Of a DNA stretch of 37,127 nucleotides, positions 1 through 10,053 are shown piece after piece. Under the pieces are notes generated by a model. It had not been told where the DNA came from, searched no databases, and saw only the letters and a list, made by a program, of their open reading frames with translations. The position numbers and the translations under genes are program-made. Source of the DNA: Leptolyngbyaceae cyanobacterium MO_188.B28 (GTDB lineage Bacteria; Cyanobacteriota; Cyanobacteriia; Phormidesmidales; Phormidesmidaceae); NCBI GenBank assembly GCA_030065175.1, contig JASJDH010000013.1, positions 1-37,127 on the forward strand. The letters run 5' to 3'. Within the stretch, counting starts at the first letter, position 1, and each line of letters opens with the position of its first letter.

Positions 1-381
1 AGCCGCGCGTAGGGTGCTGTATAGCCCAAGGGTCACCTAAGAAAAGCGAAGCGTAACGCACCACATCCAAGAGGTTTGATGCTTCATCAACCATCAAAAT
101 ACCTGTGGCGTCATCTTTGAAGATTCCGAGAAGATTAATCCATCAGTTAATAAAGATTCGAAACGTCAATCTAAAAGAAAACAAAATTTTTGACCATTGG
201 GGTTGAAGATGAGCATTTGGAGAAACCTGCCTCATCAAAATCTGGTCGAAAAATGTAGAAAAAAATTGTCGGCGGAAAGATAGTCCCTTTCTCAGCATCT
301 CCGTCTCACCTGACGTATTTTTTATTCCCAGCTTATTTTCAAGGTTCAAGTAAATTTAGAAAGAAAGTTCACAGGCCAGTT
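1..381. other. Gene-free left edge with a degenerate cyanobacterial intergenic repeat
   Basis: No convincing gene is seen. Bases about 10-61 carry GTAGGGTGC facing GCGTAACGCACC, an arrangement that resembles the GTAGGGTGCGTTA/TAACGCACC repeats scattered between cyanobacterial genes. A stop-free minus-strand stretch over the first 140 bases lacks a usable start and cannot be told from chance. The rest is A+T-rich leader of the polysaccharide operon, with no clear promoter by eye. Confidence 0.4.
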
Positions 382-2052
382 ATGGCAAATTCAATACCAT
401 TCCGCAGATCCCTTAGACGCAAACAGACATCTCAACCAGTTGAGGAAAATGTCCAGGCGCCCGCCTTAACCCATAAGGAGCGGATAGCGCTCAAACGCAA
501 AGCGGCTAAAGAGAGAAAGGCGCTGATTCGGTATACAGTGACTTCTTTGTTCGCGTCTGCTTTGGCGGGAGTCTTGCTGGGGTTGCTGGCGGAACCCAAA
601 TTAGGGGTAGGAGCCACCTTTGCGTTGCTATGCCTGACCCTTTCCTTTAAATATCCACGACAGGCTATATACGCTTTTATTATTTACATCCCCTTCAGTG
701 GGACAGTGACCTACGCCTTAGGGGGCAGCTCTATTCTGCAGCTGGCTAAGGATGCGTTTTATGTTCCAGCTGTGATTGGCGTGATTCAATTCTGCCGTAA
801 GAATCGCCTACCTATTCTGATTCCTAAATCCATTAAGCTGCCGGTGGGTATTTTACTCACCATTTGCCTATTCACCTTGGTTTTAGTCAATGGCGCTCAG
901 GAACTGGAGGCGACAGGGGGTGAGAAACCATTTTTGATGGGGATTCTGGGACTTAAAATCCTGCTGGGTTACCTGCTGATGATCACCTGTATCTACTACT
1001 TGATTCGCAATAAGGAAGATTTGTATTTTCTCCTGCGGACTCAGGTTGTGTTGATTTTGGTGTGCTGTGGCCTATGTTTTGTCCAGTACCTAATGTTGAA
1101 AACAGGTATTTGTCGAGGCACCGTAGGGGTAGGAGAAACTTTGTTTAAGGCTTCGTTGCAATCGAAGTGTTTTGTCGGCGGCTCCCTGCTTTACACCCCT
1201 AGCCATGGGCAAATTCGTTTGCCTGGAACGTTTGTCGCGCCTTGGCAATGGGGATGGTTTTTGATTTCCAGCGCCTTCTTCAGTTTTGGCACCGCTTTTA
1301 GCGATCGCTCCCCTTTCTGGCGCATGATGGGGTTATATTCCATGGCCGCAGTCTTTATCATGGCGGTGCTTTCCGCGCAACGAATCGCGCTTGGACTGGT
1401 GCCGGTCGCTGTCGTGACATTACTGCTATTGACGGGCCAAATTGCTAACCTGAAGCGATTTGTTCCCATCGGCATCGGCCTGGGACTTATTCTGGGATTT
1501 CTGATGATCAAGAATCCCGAGGTGGTTCAACAACGCTGGCAAAGCTTCCAAGACCGTTGGAATGCATCGCCGCCCCATGAATTCGTCAAGCAGCAGTTTT
1601 TACATTCCATCAAAGATCAGGATGGGTTATTTGGAAATGGATTAGGGCGAGGCACCAATGCGACCCGGGTGTTTGGAGAAGTCAGGTTGATTGAAACCTA
1701 TCACCCTAAGGTCTTGTTCGAGATCGGTCCATTGGGTCTCCTGTCTGTTTTAGTGCTCTATACGGCATTGACTGTAGCCGTCTTTAAAGCCTATCGAGCG
1801 ACTAAAGAACCTGACTTGCGGGGATACGCCGCCTCGATGTGGGTTTTTGTCTTATTTATCAGCTACTTTCCTTACTATTACGCACTGGATGTTGATCCCG
1901 TTAACGTTTACTACTGGCTCGCCGCCGGCATCGCCTTAAAATTGCCAGAAATTGACCGGTTAGAGAAATTGGAGCAAAGTCTAGACGATCCAAACGCCAA
2001 ATTGAATAAGCGCAAGCTAAAACGACTGAAAAAGTCGGCTAAATTTAGCTAA
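382..2052 (+). CDS. hpsL: HpsL-like polysaccharide biosynthesis membrane protein (O-antigen ligase/polymerase type)
   Basis: This 556-residue protein has a basic, probably cytoplasmic N-terminus (about residues 1-50), then roughly ten to twelve hydrophobic helices, and a Lys-rich cytoplasmic tail. The layout is that of O-antigen ligase/Wzy-type polymerases, with a large soluble loop around residues 390-440. The segment FKYPRQAIYAFIIYIPFSG and the following Gln-Leu-Ala-Lys-Asp region match my memory of HpsL, the hormogonium polysaccharide protein of filamentous cyanobacteria. It probably acts in the plasma membrane, joining or polymerising lipid-linked sugar units. It is followed after 41 nt by two glycosyltransferases on the same strand, which supports a polysaccharide operon. 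The ligase/polymerase role is family knowledge; the HpsL name is recognition by eye and not a search result. Confidence 0.75.
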   Translation: MANSIPFRRSLRRKQTSQPVEENVQAPALTHKERIALKRKAAKERKALIRYTVTSLFASALAGVLLGLLAEPKLGVGATFALLCLTLSFKYPRQAIYAFIIYIPFSGTVTYALGGSSILQLAKDAFYVPAVIGVIQFCRKNRLPILIPKSIKLPVGILLTICLFTLVLVNGAQELEATGGEKPFLMGILGLKILLGYLLMITCIYYLIRNKEDLYFLLRTQVVLILVCCGLCFVQYLMLKTGICRGTVGVGETLFKASLQSKCFVGGSLLYTPSHGQIRLPGTFVAPWQWGWFLISSAFFSFGTAFSDRSPFWRMMGLYSMAAVFIMAVLSAQRIALGLVPVAVVTLLLLTGQIANLKRFVPIGIGLGLILGFLMIKNPEVVQQRWQSFQDRWNASPPHEFVKQQFLHSIKDQDGLFGNGLGRGTNATRVFGEVRLIETYHPKVLFEIGPLGLLSVLVLYTALTVAVFKAYRATKEPDLRGYAASMWVFVLFISYFPYYYALDVDPVNVYYWLAAGIALKLPEIDRLEKLEQSLDDPNAKLNKRKLKRLKKSAKFS

Positions 2053-2093
2053 GTTCCCTCGTCCATGCTGCTTTTCCCTAGGAGAACTCAACT

Positions 2094-3146
2094 GTGACCT
2101 GGCCGCTGATTTCTGTGATTATTCCCACCTATGGGCGCGAGGAGGTTTTGCGGAGCACGGTAGAAAGTGTTCTGGAACAAGATTATCCCGCCTTTGAAGT
2201 ATTGGTCGCGGATCAAACGAAGGATCATCATCCTGAAACCCAAGCGCTACTAGAGAGGCTGGCGGCGAGTCAACAAATTCAGCTCTATCGGTTGAATTGG
2301 GCGAGTCTGCCGGGGGCCCGAAATTATGCGGTGGAGCGGGCCAACGGAGAGATTCTCCTTTTCATTGATGATGATGTGGAGCTGCCGCCGGGTTTTTTGC
2401 AAGCCCACGCCCGAAATTACCAAAGCCGTTCAGACATTGGCGCAGTGGCGGGACGCGTGTTTGACCGGATGAAACTAGCGGATTCTCGCTCGGGACTCAC
2501 CATTGAATATCTTCCTCCGGAAGCAATGGATCCGGGGGTTGCTTGGTATTACATCGACCTGGTTCATACGATCAAGCCTCAGCAAGTGCTCACAGCACGG
2601 GGATGCAATATGTCGTTTCGGCGGGAGGTCTTTGAAAAATATCAGCTCAGATTTGATGAGCGATTTCGCGGTAGTGCGGTGCGGGAAGAATCTGACTTCT
2701 GTCTCAGGATACGAAAAACTGGGTTCAAAATTTGGTACGACCCTGAGGCCTATCTCGTGCATCTTGGAGAAGAAACCGGGGGATGTCATGATATCAGCAC
2801 GCGATCGCTGCAGTATCAAATCACCTTCTACCATAATCACTTCTTAATGGGCCTGAAAAACCTCACGCCATGGCAAGCGATGCGGTTGTACGCCCGGTTG
2901 TTTGATTGCCATGTATTGGGGCGTCCCCCCTGCAATAAAAGCGGTTCGCCGCTGAAGATAGTTAGCCGCTTTGGCTTCTATCTGCTAGGCTTCTTAAGCG
3001 CCTTGGCGACTCTGATTCGCACCGGCGGTCAGGACAGACGGATATTTAGTCTGGCCGATCAATCAGAGGCTCCACCGCCAACAGTTAGTTCAGCTTCCCA
3101 GGAACTCACTAAAAAGGGTAATCGCCCAGTAGAAACCCAGTTATGA
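2094..3146 (+). CDS. Family 2 glycosyltransferase (HpsN-like)
   Basis: This 350-residue GT-A fold glycosyltransferase transfers a sugar from a nucleotide donor during polysaccharide assembly. The N-terminal PLISVIIPTYGRE strand, the LPGARNYAV segment and the metal-binding FIDDDVELPPGF (Asp92-94) are classic GT2 signatures. A later REESDFCLRIRKTGFKI stretch is the usual acceptor-side/catalytic Glu-Asp region. A single hydrophobic segment near residue 290 could tether it to the membrane. The start is GTG at 2094, preceded by a good AGGAGA ribosome binding site 7-8 nt upstream. Its stop overlaps the next gene's start as ATGA (3143-3146), so the two are translationally coupled. By position after hpsL it may be HpsN, but I did not confirm that name. 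Confidence 0.85.
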   Translation: MTWPLISVIIPTYGREEVLRSTVESVLEQDYPAFEVLVADQTKDHHPETQALLERLAASQQIQLYRLNWASLPGARNYAVERANGEILLFIDDDVELPPGFLQAHARNYQSRSDIGAVAGRVFDRMKLADSRSGLTIEYLPPEAMDPGVAWYYIDLVHTIKPQQVLTARGCNMSFRREVFEKYQLRFDERFRGSAVREESDFCLRIRKTGFKIWYDPEAYLVHLGEETGGCHDISTRSLQYQITFYHNHFLMGLKNLTPWQAMRLYARLFDCHVLGRPPCNKSGSPLKIVSRFGFYLLGFLSALATLIRTGGQDRRIFSLADQSEAPPPTVSSASQELTKKGNRPVETQL

Positions 3147-4312
3147 GAATTCTGATCGCCAGTCATACCTATATCGTTGCCCTCAACTGTGAGAAGTTTC
3201 GGGCCTTGGCTGAGTTGGGACCAGATGTAGAGGTTACGATTGTCGCGCCAAAGCGGTGGAGTCCCGGCGGCGTCCAGAGCAAGCAGATTGAAACTCAACC
3301 CTGGCAAGCAGGTTCGTTTCGGGTGATCCCAATCTCTAATTTTAGTCAAAACAATCAAGGGTTGCTGTGTTTTGGCGCGGATCTGATCCCACTGCTGCAG
3401 ACGTTTCGACCCCAAATTATTCAGGTGGAGCAGGGGGCTAAGAGTTTGGCCTATGCCCAGTTCATCACCCTTAATCGGCTCTTGGGACTGCGAGCGAAGA
3501 CTCTCTTCTTCACTTGGTGGAACCTGCCGTATCAACTTAAGTTTCCAGTCTCTTTGCTAGAAGCCTACAATCTGCGCCATACCGATGGGGTGGTGACGGG
3601 CAATCAAGATGGCGCGGATATTCTTCGGCAACGCGGATATGGCGGAGAAATCCGAGTTATGCCTCAATTGGGCGTCGATGAACGCCTATTTCGCCCCCAG
3701 CCGCAGCCCGACCTAGCGGCCAAGTTGGGCATTCAGCCGGAAGACTTTGTGGTGGGTTTTGTGGGGCGATTTGTTGAGGAAAAAGGACTGTTGACCCTTG
3801 TAAAGGCCTTGGAAAAGCTGGCGAGTCGCCCCTGGAAGTGCCTGCTCCTTGGGCGGGGAGCCTTGAAGCAACAGGTGATCGAACAGTCGGAGGCGGCTGG
3901 CGTTCGCGATCGCTTCATATGGGTTGAGAGCGTTCCCCACGACGACGTTCCCCGCTACATTAACTTGATGACCACCTTGGTGCTTCCTTCAGAAACCACC
4001 TATCGGTTTAAGACCCTGACATCGGTTGGTTGGAAAGAGCAGTTTGGCCATGTTCTGATCGAAGCGATGGCTTGCCAGGTTCCTGTGATTGGGTCTGATT
4101 CCGGCGAAATTCCCCATGTGATTGGAGACGCCGGGTTAGTTTTTCCGGAAGGTCAAGCTGACGCCCTGGCTGCCTGCCTGCAAAAGCTCATGGACCAACC
4201 TGATGTGAGAACTGATCTGGCCAAACGGGGCTACGATCGCGGCATGACCCACTACACTAACCGGGCGCTGGCTAAACAGTTGCTAACGTTTTATCAGTCT
4301 TTAATGGATTGA
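3143..4312 (+). CDS. Family 4 glycosyltransferase (HpsO/HpsP-like)
   Basis: This 389-residue GT-B fold glycosyltransferase has two Rossmann-like halves. The C-terminal half shows VVGFVGRFVEEKGL (donor-site Arg and Lys) and the GT4 E-x7-E region as FGHVLIEAMACQVPVIGSD, followed by GEIPHVIGDAGLVF. These are the normal active-site features of retaining GT4 enzymes such as the WcaL/RfaB type. The N-terminal half contains the acceptor site. It starts inside the preceding gene (ATGA overlap) and is the last gene of the hps-like operon. The substrate sugars are unknown. Downstream, 4313-4405 holds a 12-nt tandem repeat and no strong terminator. Confidence 0.85.
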   Translation: MRILIASHTYIVALNCEKFRALAELGPDVEVTIVAPKRWSPGGVQSKQIETQPWQAGSFRVIPISNFSQNNQGLLCFGADLIPLLQTFRPQIIQVEQGAKSLAYAQFITLNRLLGLRAKTLFFTWWNLPYQLKFPVSLLEAYNLRHTDGVVTGNQDGADILRQRGYGGEIRVMPQLGVDERLFRPQPQPDLAAKLGIQPEDFVVGFVGRFVEEKGLLTLVKALEKLASRPWKCLLLGRGALKQQVIEQSEAAGVRDRFIWVESVPHDDVPRYINLMTTLVLPSETTYRFKTLTSVGWKEQFGHVLIEAMACQVPVIGSDSGEIPHVIGDAGLVFPEGQADALAACLQKLMDQPDVRTDLAKRGYDRGMTHYTNRALAKQLLTFYQSLMD

Positions 4313-4315
4313 TAT

Positions 4316-4339
4316 GTTCGCTTGATTGTTCGCTTGATT
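4316..4339. repeat. 12-nt tandem repeat between convergent genes
   Basis: GTTCGCTTGATT occurs twice head to tail (4316-4327 and 4328-4339) just after the GT4 stop codon. It is probably a slippage duplication in the short gap between convergent genes. No function is suggested. Confidence 0.8.
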
Positions 4340-4405
4340 GATAGATCGCCAGTGACGCCGTAGGCGCTGACCGCCATCCCCTTTGGGGTCTTGGGATTTG
4401 GCAAT

Positions 4406-5563
4406 TTAACGCAACGTGTAGTTGAACGTAAAGCTGATGGTTAACGAGGGTTTATCGGTTCCGGGCGGAAAAGCGCCAAAGGGGGCAGCCGCTCGAACCG
4501 CCTGCAAAGCAGACTGATCGGCCATCCTAAATCCAGATGATTGAGTCAAGCGCACACTGCCGACTAAGGCGCCTTGAGAATTGATTGTGAATAACACTCG
4601 CGTCTGGCGGGTTTGGTCAATCTGGATTCGGCTCCATTGGCCCACAATAGATTGGTGGACTCTAGCGAGATAAGCGCCCCAAAGGTCATCCCTGACAGCG
4701 CCCACCCCCTGGGCGGAGCCAGTTTGATTGGGATTGAACAATTGGGGGGTTCCCTGCGCGGTTAATAGTTCGGAACGCCCCCCCCCGAGCAGATCGGCCG
4801 CGGAGGTTGACACCGTGTTAGCAGACCTGGAGCCTGATTGAGGCGTTGAATTGAATGTCTCAGGAGTTGAGTCGAGAATGGGGGGAGCAGTTTGGGGTTG
4901 AGGCATTGACCTGCTCACAACTGGCGGAGGAGAACTAGAAACCCTTGGAGAGGAAGACCCCACTAAAATTGGCGGGGCAGGTCTGAAACTCTCCGGAGTT
5001 GTCTCGGCTTGATTGATGCGCTGGGTTGGCTGAGGTGAAACAGCTTGCTCTGGGGATTGAACCGGATTGGGCCATGGAGACACTTGCCCTTGCGATTGAG
5101 TCGATTCTAAGGTGTCTCTTGGTTCAGTATGGGGTTCAGTACGGGGTTTAGACCGTGCATCTTCAGTGCTGATAACTCCAGTGCTTGCATCTTGAGAATA
5201 CGGCGTTGGATACGGTGCTTTTGGGGTTAAGGGAAGGAGCGCCGTAGAGCTGGATTGATCGGCGTTTGTGGGCAGATCAGGCATTGGCTGACCGCCTGCA
5301 GCTGAATTGATATTGGCCCGTTTTGGCGCATCGAGGGGAGGGGCTGTTTCGGGCGCGTCGATGACGATAAACGAGATTGGCTCACGCGCCACTGATTTTG
5401 GATTTGATGACGGTTGCTGAAACCATAGGGCGGCGATCCCTGCAAGGAGAAAGTGTCCCATGATGGACCCGACAAAACAGAATTTGAGAGAGTCGTTCTG
5501 TTTGGCAATGTGTTGTGATCGATAGCCTTGAACTAAATTTGCCAAATCAACCCCCAGCGCCAT
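4406..5563 (-). CDS. TonB-like energy transducer
   Basis: This 385-residue protein has the classic TonB layout. A short cytoplasmic N-terminus is followed by one membrane helix at about residues 28-48, then a long Pro/Ser/Gln-rich periplasmic linker (about 55-285), then a C-terminal TonB domain (about 295-385). The domain begins near VHQSIVGQWSRI and continues with VLFTINSQGALVGSVRLTQSSG and a final FTFNYTLR strand, which fits the TonB/TolA C-terminal fold. Such proteins carry proton-motive energy, through ExbB/ExbD, to outer membrane transporters; neither ExbBD nor a receptor is encoded in this window. The ATG follows the stop codon of the upstream small peptide gene with no gap (TAGATG), so the pair should be translationally coupled. 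The linker is weakly conserved, so only the fold-level call is firm. Confidence 0.75.
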   Translation of the reverse strand: MALGVDLANLVQGYRSQHIAKQNDSLKFCFVGSIMGHFLLAGIAALWFQQPSSNPKSVAREPISFIVIDAPETAPPLDAPKRANINSAAGGQPMPDLPTNADQSSSTALLPLTPKAPYPTPYSQDASTGVISTEDARSKPRTEPHTEPRDTLESTQSQGQVSPWPNPVQSPEQAVSPQPTQRINQAETTPESFRPAPPILVGSSSPRVSSSPPPVVSRSMPQPQTAPPILDSTPETFNSTPQSGSRSANTVSTSAADLLGGGRSELLTAQGTPQLFNPNQTGSAQGVGAVRDDLWGAYLARVHQSIVGQWSRIQIDQTRQTRVLFTINSQGALVGSVRLTQSSGFRMADQSALQAVRAAAPFGAFPPGTDKPSLTISFTFNYTLR

Positions 5564-5767
5564 CTATAAATTCCAGCTATAAAAGCGGCGCATCTGTAAA
5601 CAAGGTCCCCAAATTCCATCGGAAGTCGGGGACCCGCCGATAACGCCTTTTAATTGTTCATCGGTGAGTTCATCATTATCAAGTCCGACGTCTATGGATG
5701 ACTGTGCTTGCCGAACCTTATTTTGGATCGTGATTAGGGTAGGCTGCATTGATTGACTGACTCGCAT
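5564..5767 (-). CDS. Small peptide with double-glycine leader-like motif
   Basis: I place the start at ATG 5767 because it has an AAAGAGG ribosome binding site 9 nt upstream. An in-frame ATG at 5800 would add 11 residues but lacks one. The 67-residue product has a hydrophilic N-terminal half ending in ELTDEQLKGVIGG (residues 33-45). This matches the double-glycine leader pattern (Leu/Glu/Leu/Val-Ile-Gly-Gly) recognised by C39 peptidase-transporters. After the GG a 22-residue tail remains, starting SPTSDGIWGPC and ending FYSWNL, with one Cys and several aromatics. The stop abuts the TonB-like start. I do not recognise the family. A bacteriocin or RiPP-like precursor is possible, but no C39 transporter or modifying enzyme is adjacent, so the function is open. 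Confidence 0.6.
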   Translation of the reverse strand: MRVSQSMQPTLITIQNKVRQAQSSIDVGLDNDELTDEQLKGVIGGSPTSDGIWGPCLQMRRFYSWNL

Positions 5768-5800
5768 GTCCGGATTCCTCTTTACTTTCTCATCAGGCAT

Positions 5801-6284
5801 GGTAGGTCAATTTTTACCGTGCTTGGTTGAACTGATTCCAGATTAGGGATCAATTGAGAGGAAATCGGGAAGTTTATCCGTGTTTTTTCTATAGGAGGAG
5901 TGTCAAAAATGACAGATCCATTGCTGGCAATTATCGTCCCGCAGTTCTTGCCTTTAGGTTATCTTGTCCAAATCTTTCCACATCCCTGTCCGTAGCTGTA
6001 CTGTCGGTCAAATTGTCCATTGTTAGAGTAAAGTGGGCATGATAACGGATGATCCAGAAATGTAAATATAAAGACCCTTAATAGTTACATAATTAGGCAG
6101 ATTAAGGCTAGGTGGATTAAGGCATAGAAAAATTAGCGCATCTGCGCACTAGGGTTTTTATTAGGCCCATACAGCGATAGGGACAAGATTTTAAAGATGA
6201 AGAAAGATAAAGAAAAAGCGATTGTTGATCTAGTAGAAAATATCAACATCACTAAGGAAAATTGCTTAATTTAGCGCGAGTGAG
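5801..6284. other. Divergent intergenic region with a 25-codon ORF
   Basis: This 484-base gap separates the leftward peptide/TonB unit from the rightward kinase pair, so it should hold promoters for both. An open frame of 25 codons runs from 6197 to 6274 (begins MKKDKEKAIVDLV), ending 10 nt before the kinase start. It lacks a clear ribosome binding site and is A-rich, so it may be chance. I saw no tRNA, riboswitch or long inverted repeat. Confidence 0.4.
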
Positions 6285-8756
6285 ATGAATCGGTCCTTAA
6301 CATCCCCAAAAAACAGACTCATTAGCCTCCGTTGGAAAATGTTAGGAGGCTTCACAGTTGTATTTAGTGTTGTTTTTACAACGGCTTTCTACTGGTTTTA
6401 CAGCTTTTCGATTGATAAAGCGATGACTCGCCTGCGAGAGGACATGAGGGACACCGCCATCGGCACCTCTAAGGGACTAGATGTGGAAGAGTTGGCTGCC
6501 GTTTATCAGGAAGGTGTGCCGAGTTCAGACGGTTTACCCGATGATCCACGCTTCGAGAAACAGTTAGCCTGGTTTGAGGAGATAAAGGCCATCGAACCTC
6601 GCGCCTGGCCTTACACCTTTGTGGTCGAAGACGGTATATCCAATAACCCCAATATTGATAAGCCAGATGACAGCCAAACTCCCTATGCAGTTTATTTGAC
6701 CGATCTTTGGATAGCCTATGATCCTTCTAAAGGAGGGCAGTTCTTGGAATCTGGTGGAGTTAGCAATTATTCCCTCAAAGCTCACAGTGAAGGTGTAATT
6801 GTTGAAAGGCCTCTATATACCGATCAATTTGGCAGTTGGATGTCTACCTATGTCCCGCTCAAAAATACTGCTGGACAAGTTGTTGCTGTACTGGGCCTTG
6901 ATTTTGAGGCGGATTATGTTAATGAGGTTCGCCAGGGGATCAGAAATAAGATGTTGATCGCCTTCGGTATTACCTATGCCTCCTTATTCATCTTGGTTTA
7001 CCTTATCTCCCGGGTGTTTACAGATCCTTTAGTCAGTTTGACCACAATCGCCGAGGAAATTGGTGGTGGGAAGTACGACCCGGATAGCCTATTTTCCAAC
7101 CAAAAAGTTACGAATGATGAACTGGGAATTCTAGCCCAGACTTTCAAGGGGATGGCGCAGCAGCTACGAGATTCCTTTACTGCCCTTGAGAAGACAAATG
7201 AAGAGTTAGAAATTCGAGTGGAAGAACGAACCGCCGAACTAGCCAAAGCCAAAAAACAAGCGGAAGTGGCTAACCAAGCGAAGAGCGAATTTCTCGCCAA
7301 TATGAGCCACGAACTACGCACCCCGCTGAATGGCATTTTGGGCTATACCCAAATTTTTAAGCGGGATAACACATTGCCGCCCAAACAGCAGGACAACATT
7401 GGCATTATTCACCAATGCGGGTCTCATCTGCTGACGTTGATTAACGATATTTTAGACATTTCCAAAATCGAAGCCAGGAAACTAGAACTCTACCCCAAAG
7501 ATTTTTATTTTGAAACCTTTTTGTTGGGGGTCAAGGAAATTTGTCGCATTAAAGCTGAGCAAAAAGAAATTGATTTCAATTTTCAAGTGCTCAACAAAAT
7601 CCCCAAGGCGGTCCATGCAGATGAAAAGCGATTGCGTCAAGTCTTGATTAATCTCCTAGGCAACGCCATTAAATTTACGGAGAAGGGGAGCGTCAACTTT
7701 AAGGTTGGCATGAACGGGCGCTCTCCGCTGTCAGAAGAAGAAGAAATCACCCACGCAGAGAAGCAAGAGCATATAAACGGATCTGAGTCGCCCCCCAGCC
7801 AAACTCCAAACTCAAAACTCCAAACTTGGAAAATCCGCTTCCAGGTGGAAGATACGGGAATTGGCATGCAGCCTGAGCATTTGGCTAGAATTTTTCTGCC
7901 TTTTGAACAAGTTGGTGATAGCACCCACAAAGTCCAAGGGACCGGGTTGGGATTGACCATTAGTCATCAAATTGTCACTCTAATGGGCGGAGAGTTGCAG
8001 GTTGAGAGCACCTACGGCCATGGCAGCAAATTCTGGTTTGACCTTGACTTACCCGAGGCAACCTATGGATTTGAACTCGACCAGAGGAAGTCGGCTCAAA
8101 TCGTCATCGGCTACCAAGGGAAAACGCGCAGAATTATGGTTGTTGATGACCGCTGGGAAAACCGTTCAGTAATTGTCAACATGCTCAAACCGATTGGATT
8201 TGAGGTGCTTGAAGCTGTACATGGGCAAGAAGGATTAGAAAAAGCTAAGGAATATCATCCGGATATCATCATTACGGATTTAGTCATGCCGGTGATGGAT
8301 GGCTTGGAGATGGTCCGACAAATAATTCAGTTAGATACATTCAAAGATGTGATTATTTTTGCCTCTTCTGCTTCAGTCTTTAGCTTTGATCGGCAACGGA
8401 GTCGAGATGCCGGTTGTCATGATTTTCTGCCCAAACCTGTCCAATTGGAGGACATATTGGAAAAGTTAAAGCATTACTCGGGTTTGGAATGGATCTACGG
8501 GGAAATGGATGCGACACCTTCAGAAACTCCAAAAAACCCTCCGTCAACAGATCAACTGGTTGCGCCGCCGATTGATGAACTCAAAGAACTCTATAAAGCC
8601 GCTAAGTGCGGAGATATTGTGGGTATCCAGGAGGAGGCGAATCGAGTCAAATCCATGGATCTTAAATATGCCGCCTTTGCTGACAAAATTCTCGAGTTGG
8701 CGGAAAATTTTGATGATGAAACGATTATACAGATGGTTCAGCCCCACCAAGCTTAA
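6285..8756 (+). CDS. Membrane hybrid histidine kinase (sensor-HAMP-HisKA-HATPase-REC)
   Basis: This 823-residue protein has a membrane helix near residues 22-44, a periplasmic sensor region of about 190 residues, a second helix near 223-243, a HAMP linker and a coiled coil. The HisKA domain has the phospho-acceptor His342 in [10 protein letters not shown]. The HATPase domain shows the N box ([17 protein letters not shown]) and the G boxes (EDTGIGM, GTGLGL). A receiver domain follows with Asp665 in [10 protein letters not shown], and then a tail of about 100 residues with helical content. It should sense a periplasmic or membrane signal and pass phosphate internally. The next gene, 9 nt downstream, encodes a second receiver-kinase, so the two probably form one phosphorelay. 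The ligand cannot be deduced. A low-complexity insert (about residues 485-510) sits between the N box and the first G box. Confidence 0.92.
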   Translation: MNRSLTSPKNRLISLRWKMLGGFTVVFSVVFTTAFYWFYSFSIDKAMTRLREDMRDTAIGTSKGLDVEELAAVYQEGVPSSDGLPDDPRFEKQLAWFEEIKAIEPRAWPYTFVVEDGISNNPNIDKPDDSQTPYAVYLTDLWIAYDPSKGGQFLESGGVSNYSLKAHSEGVIVERPLYTDQFGSWMSTYVPLKNTAGQVVAVLGLDFEADYVNEVRQGIRNKMLIAFGITYASLFILVYLISRVFTDPLVSLTTIAEEIGGGKYDPDSLFSNQKVTNDELGILAQTFKGMAQQLRDSFTALEKTNEELEIRVEERTAELAKAKKQAEVANQAKSEFLANMSHELRTPLNGILGYTQIFKRDNTLPPKQQDNIGIIHQCGSHLLTLINDILDISKIEARKLELYPKDFYFETFLLGVKEICRIKAEQKEIDFNFQVLNKIPKAVHADEKRLRQVLINLLGNAIKFTEKGSVNFKVGMNGRSPLSEEEEITHAEKQEHINGSESPPSQTPNSKLQTWKIRFQVEDTGIGMQPEHLARIFLPFEQVGDSTHKVQGTGLGLTISHQIVTLMGGELQVESTYGHGSKFWFDLDLPEATYGFELDQRKSAQIVIGYQGKTRRIMVVDDRWENRSVIVNMLKPIGFEVLEAVHGQEGLEKAKEYHPDIIITDLVMPVMDGLEMVRQIIQLDTFKDVIIFASSASVFSFDRQRSRDAGCHDFLPKPVQLEDILEKLKHYSGLEWIYGEMDATPSETPKNPPSTDQLVAPPIDELKELYKAAKCGDIVGIQEEANRVKSMDLKYAAFADKILELAENFDDETIIQMVQPHQA

Positions 8757-8765
8757 CAATCCGTT

Positions 8766-10004
8766 ATGAATTCCTCTAAACAAGATTTAATTCTGGTTGT
8801 TGATGATAATCCTTCAAACATTAAAGTTCTGTTTGATCTTTTAAAGGAGTCTTGCTTTCGAGTATTTGTGGCGAAGAGCGGTGAAAGTGCTTTAGAAAAG
8901 ATTGCGGAAGCTCCACCAGACTTAATATTATTGGATGTGCTGATGCCTGGGATGGATGGGTTTGAAACCTGTGAACGGTTGAAGCAGAATCCTAAAACTA
9001 AAGATATTCCCGTTATTTTTATGACGGCGTTGTCTGAAGTGGCGGATAAGGTCAAGGGGTTGAACCTGGGGGCGATTGATTACATTACTAAACCGATTGA
9101 ACATGACGAGGCGTTAGCTCGAATCAACGTGCATCTTGAACTGCGTAGAACGCAATTGCGCTTAATTCAAGAAGAGAAAATGTATTCCTTAGGGCAGTTG
9201 GTTGCCGGAATCGCCCATGAAATCAATAATCCGGTCAGCTTTATTTATGGCAATATCAGTCATGCTCGGGAATATGTCGAAGGACTCCTCAAATTATTGA
9301 ATATCTACGAGACTAAGACCCCTTCTAATATTCCAGAAGTTGAAGCGTGCTCTAAGGAAATTGATCTGGAGTTTCTTAGGCATGATCTGCCTAAAATTAT
9401 CTCTTCCATGGAGATCGGCTCAAGTCGGATTATGGAGATTGTGAAATCCCTACAGATATTTTCTCGCTCCGATGAAGCCGAACGCAAGTCTGTGAATGTG
9501 CATCAAGGCATTGATAGCACCCTAATGCTATTAAAGAGCCGTCTTAAAGCAACTTCGGAGCGTCCAGCCATTGAGGTGGTCAAAGAATACGGTGAGTTGC
9601 CTCTGCTTGAATGTTATCCAGGACCACTCAACCAGGTGTTTATGAACCTTTTGGCTAATGGCATTGATGCGATCGAAGAGAAAATTGAGGGGTGGGTCGA
9701 GGAGTATCCCAGGCAACTCTCAGGATTTACCCCCCAAATCACAATTCGGACAGAGACCGATAGAACTCGTTCCAGCTTAGTGATTAAGATTGCTGATAAC
9801 GGGAATGGCATACCAGAAAAAATCCAGCAAAAAATCTTTGAACAGTTCTTTACCACCAAAGCGGTGGGTAAGGGGACAGGCTTAGGACTCGCGATCGTAT
9901 ATCAAATTGTGGCTGGAAAACACGGCGGAGACATTACCTATCAATCCCAAGTTGGGGAAGGAACCGAATTTACAGTTACGCTCCCCTTGGTCGAAGCAGA
10001 GTAG
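8766..10004 (+). CDS. Soluble receiver-histidine kinase
   Basis: This 412-residue cytoplasmic protein begins with a receiver domain: [10 protein letters not shown] acidic pocket, Asp57 in [11 protein letters not shown], and Lys in TKPIE. It continues into a histidine kinase with His151 in [13 protein letters not shown], an N box near [15 protein letters not shown], and ATP-lid G boxes [11 protein letters not shown] and [11 protein letters not shown]. The receiver-first order is common in cyanobacterial phosphorelays, where such proteins accept phosphate from a hybrid kinase and relay it. The start lies 9 nt after the upstream hybrid kinase stop, so the two are almost certainly co-transcribed and act together. 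No DNA-binding response regulator is adjacent, so the output gene is elsewhere. No good ribosome binding site is visible, which fits translational coupling. Confidence 0.92.
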   Translation: MNSSKQDLILVVDDNPSNIKVLFDLLKESCFRVFVAKSGESALEKIAEAPPDLILLDVLMPGMDGFETCERLKQNPKTKDIPVIFMTALSEVADKVKGLNLGAIDYITKPIEHDEALARINVHLELRRTQLRLIQEEKMYSLGQLVAGIAHEINNPVSFIYGNISHAREYVEGLLKLLNIYETKTPSNIPEVEACSKEIDLEFLRHDLPKIISSMEIGSSRIMEIVKSLQIFSRSDEAERKSVNVHQGIDSTLMLLKSRLKATSERPAIEVVKEYGELPLLECYPGPLNQVFMNLLANGIDAIEEKIEGWVEEYPRQLSGFTPQITIRTETDRTRSSLVIKIADNGNGIPEKIQQKIFEQFFTTKAVGKGTGLGLAIVYQIVAGKHGGDITYQSQVGEGTEFTVTLPLVEAE

Positions 10005-10053
10005 CTTTATTCACTACTCCCCCTCTTCCAAATGCAAAACCTTACCTGTAAAG

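Noticed and set aside
1-142. Stop-free minus-strand stretch at the left edge
   Set aside because: It lacks a start and overlaps a degenerate intergenic repeat; too short to call.
5854-6042. 62-codon plus-strand frame in the kinase upstream region
   Set aside because: No ribosome binding site, odd composition rich in Arg/Ser/Val, no known motif; likely chance in a promoter region.
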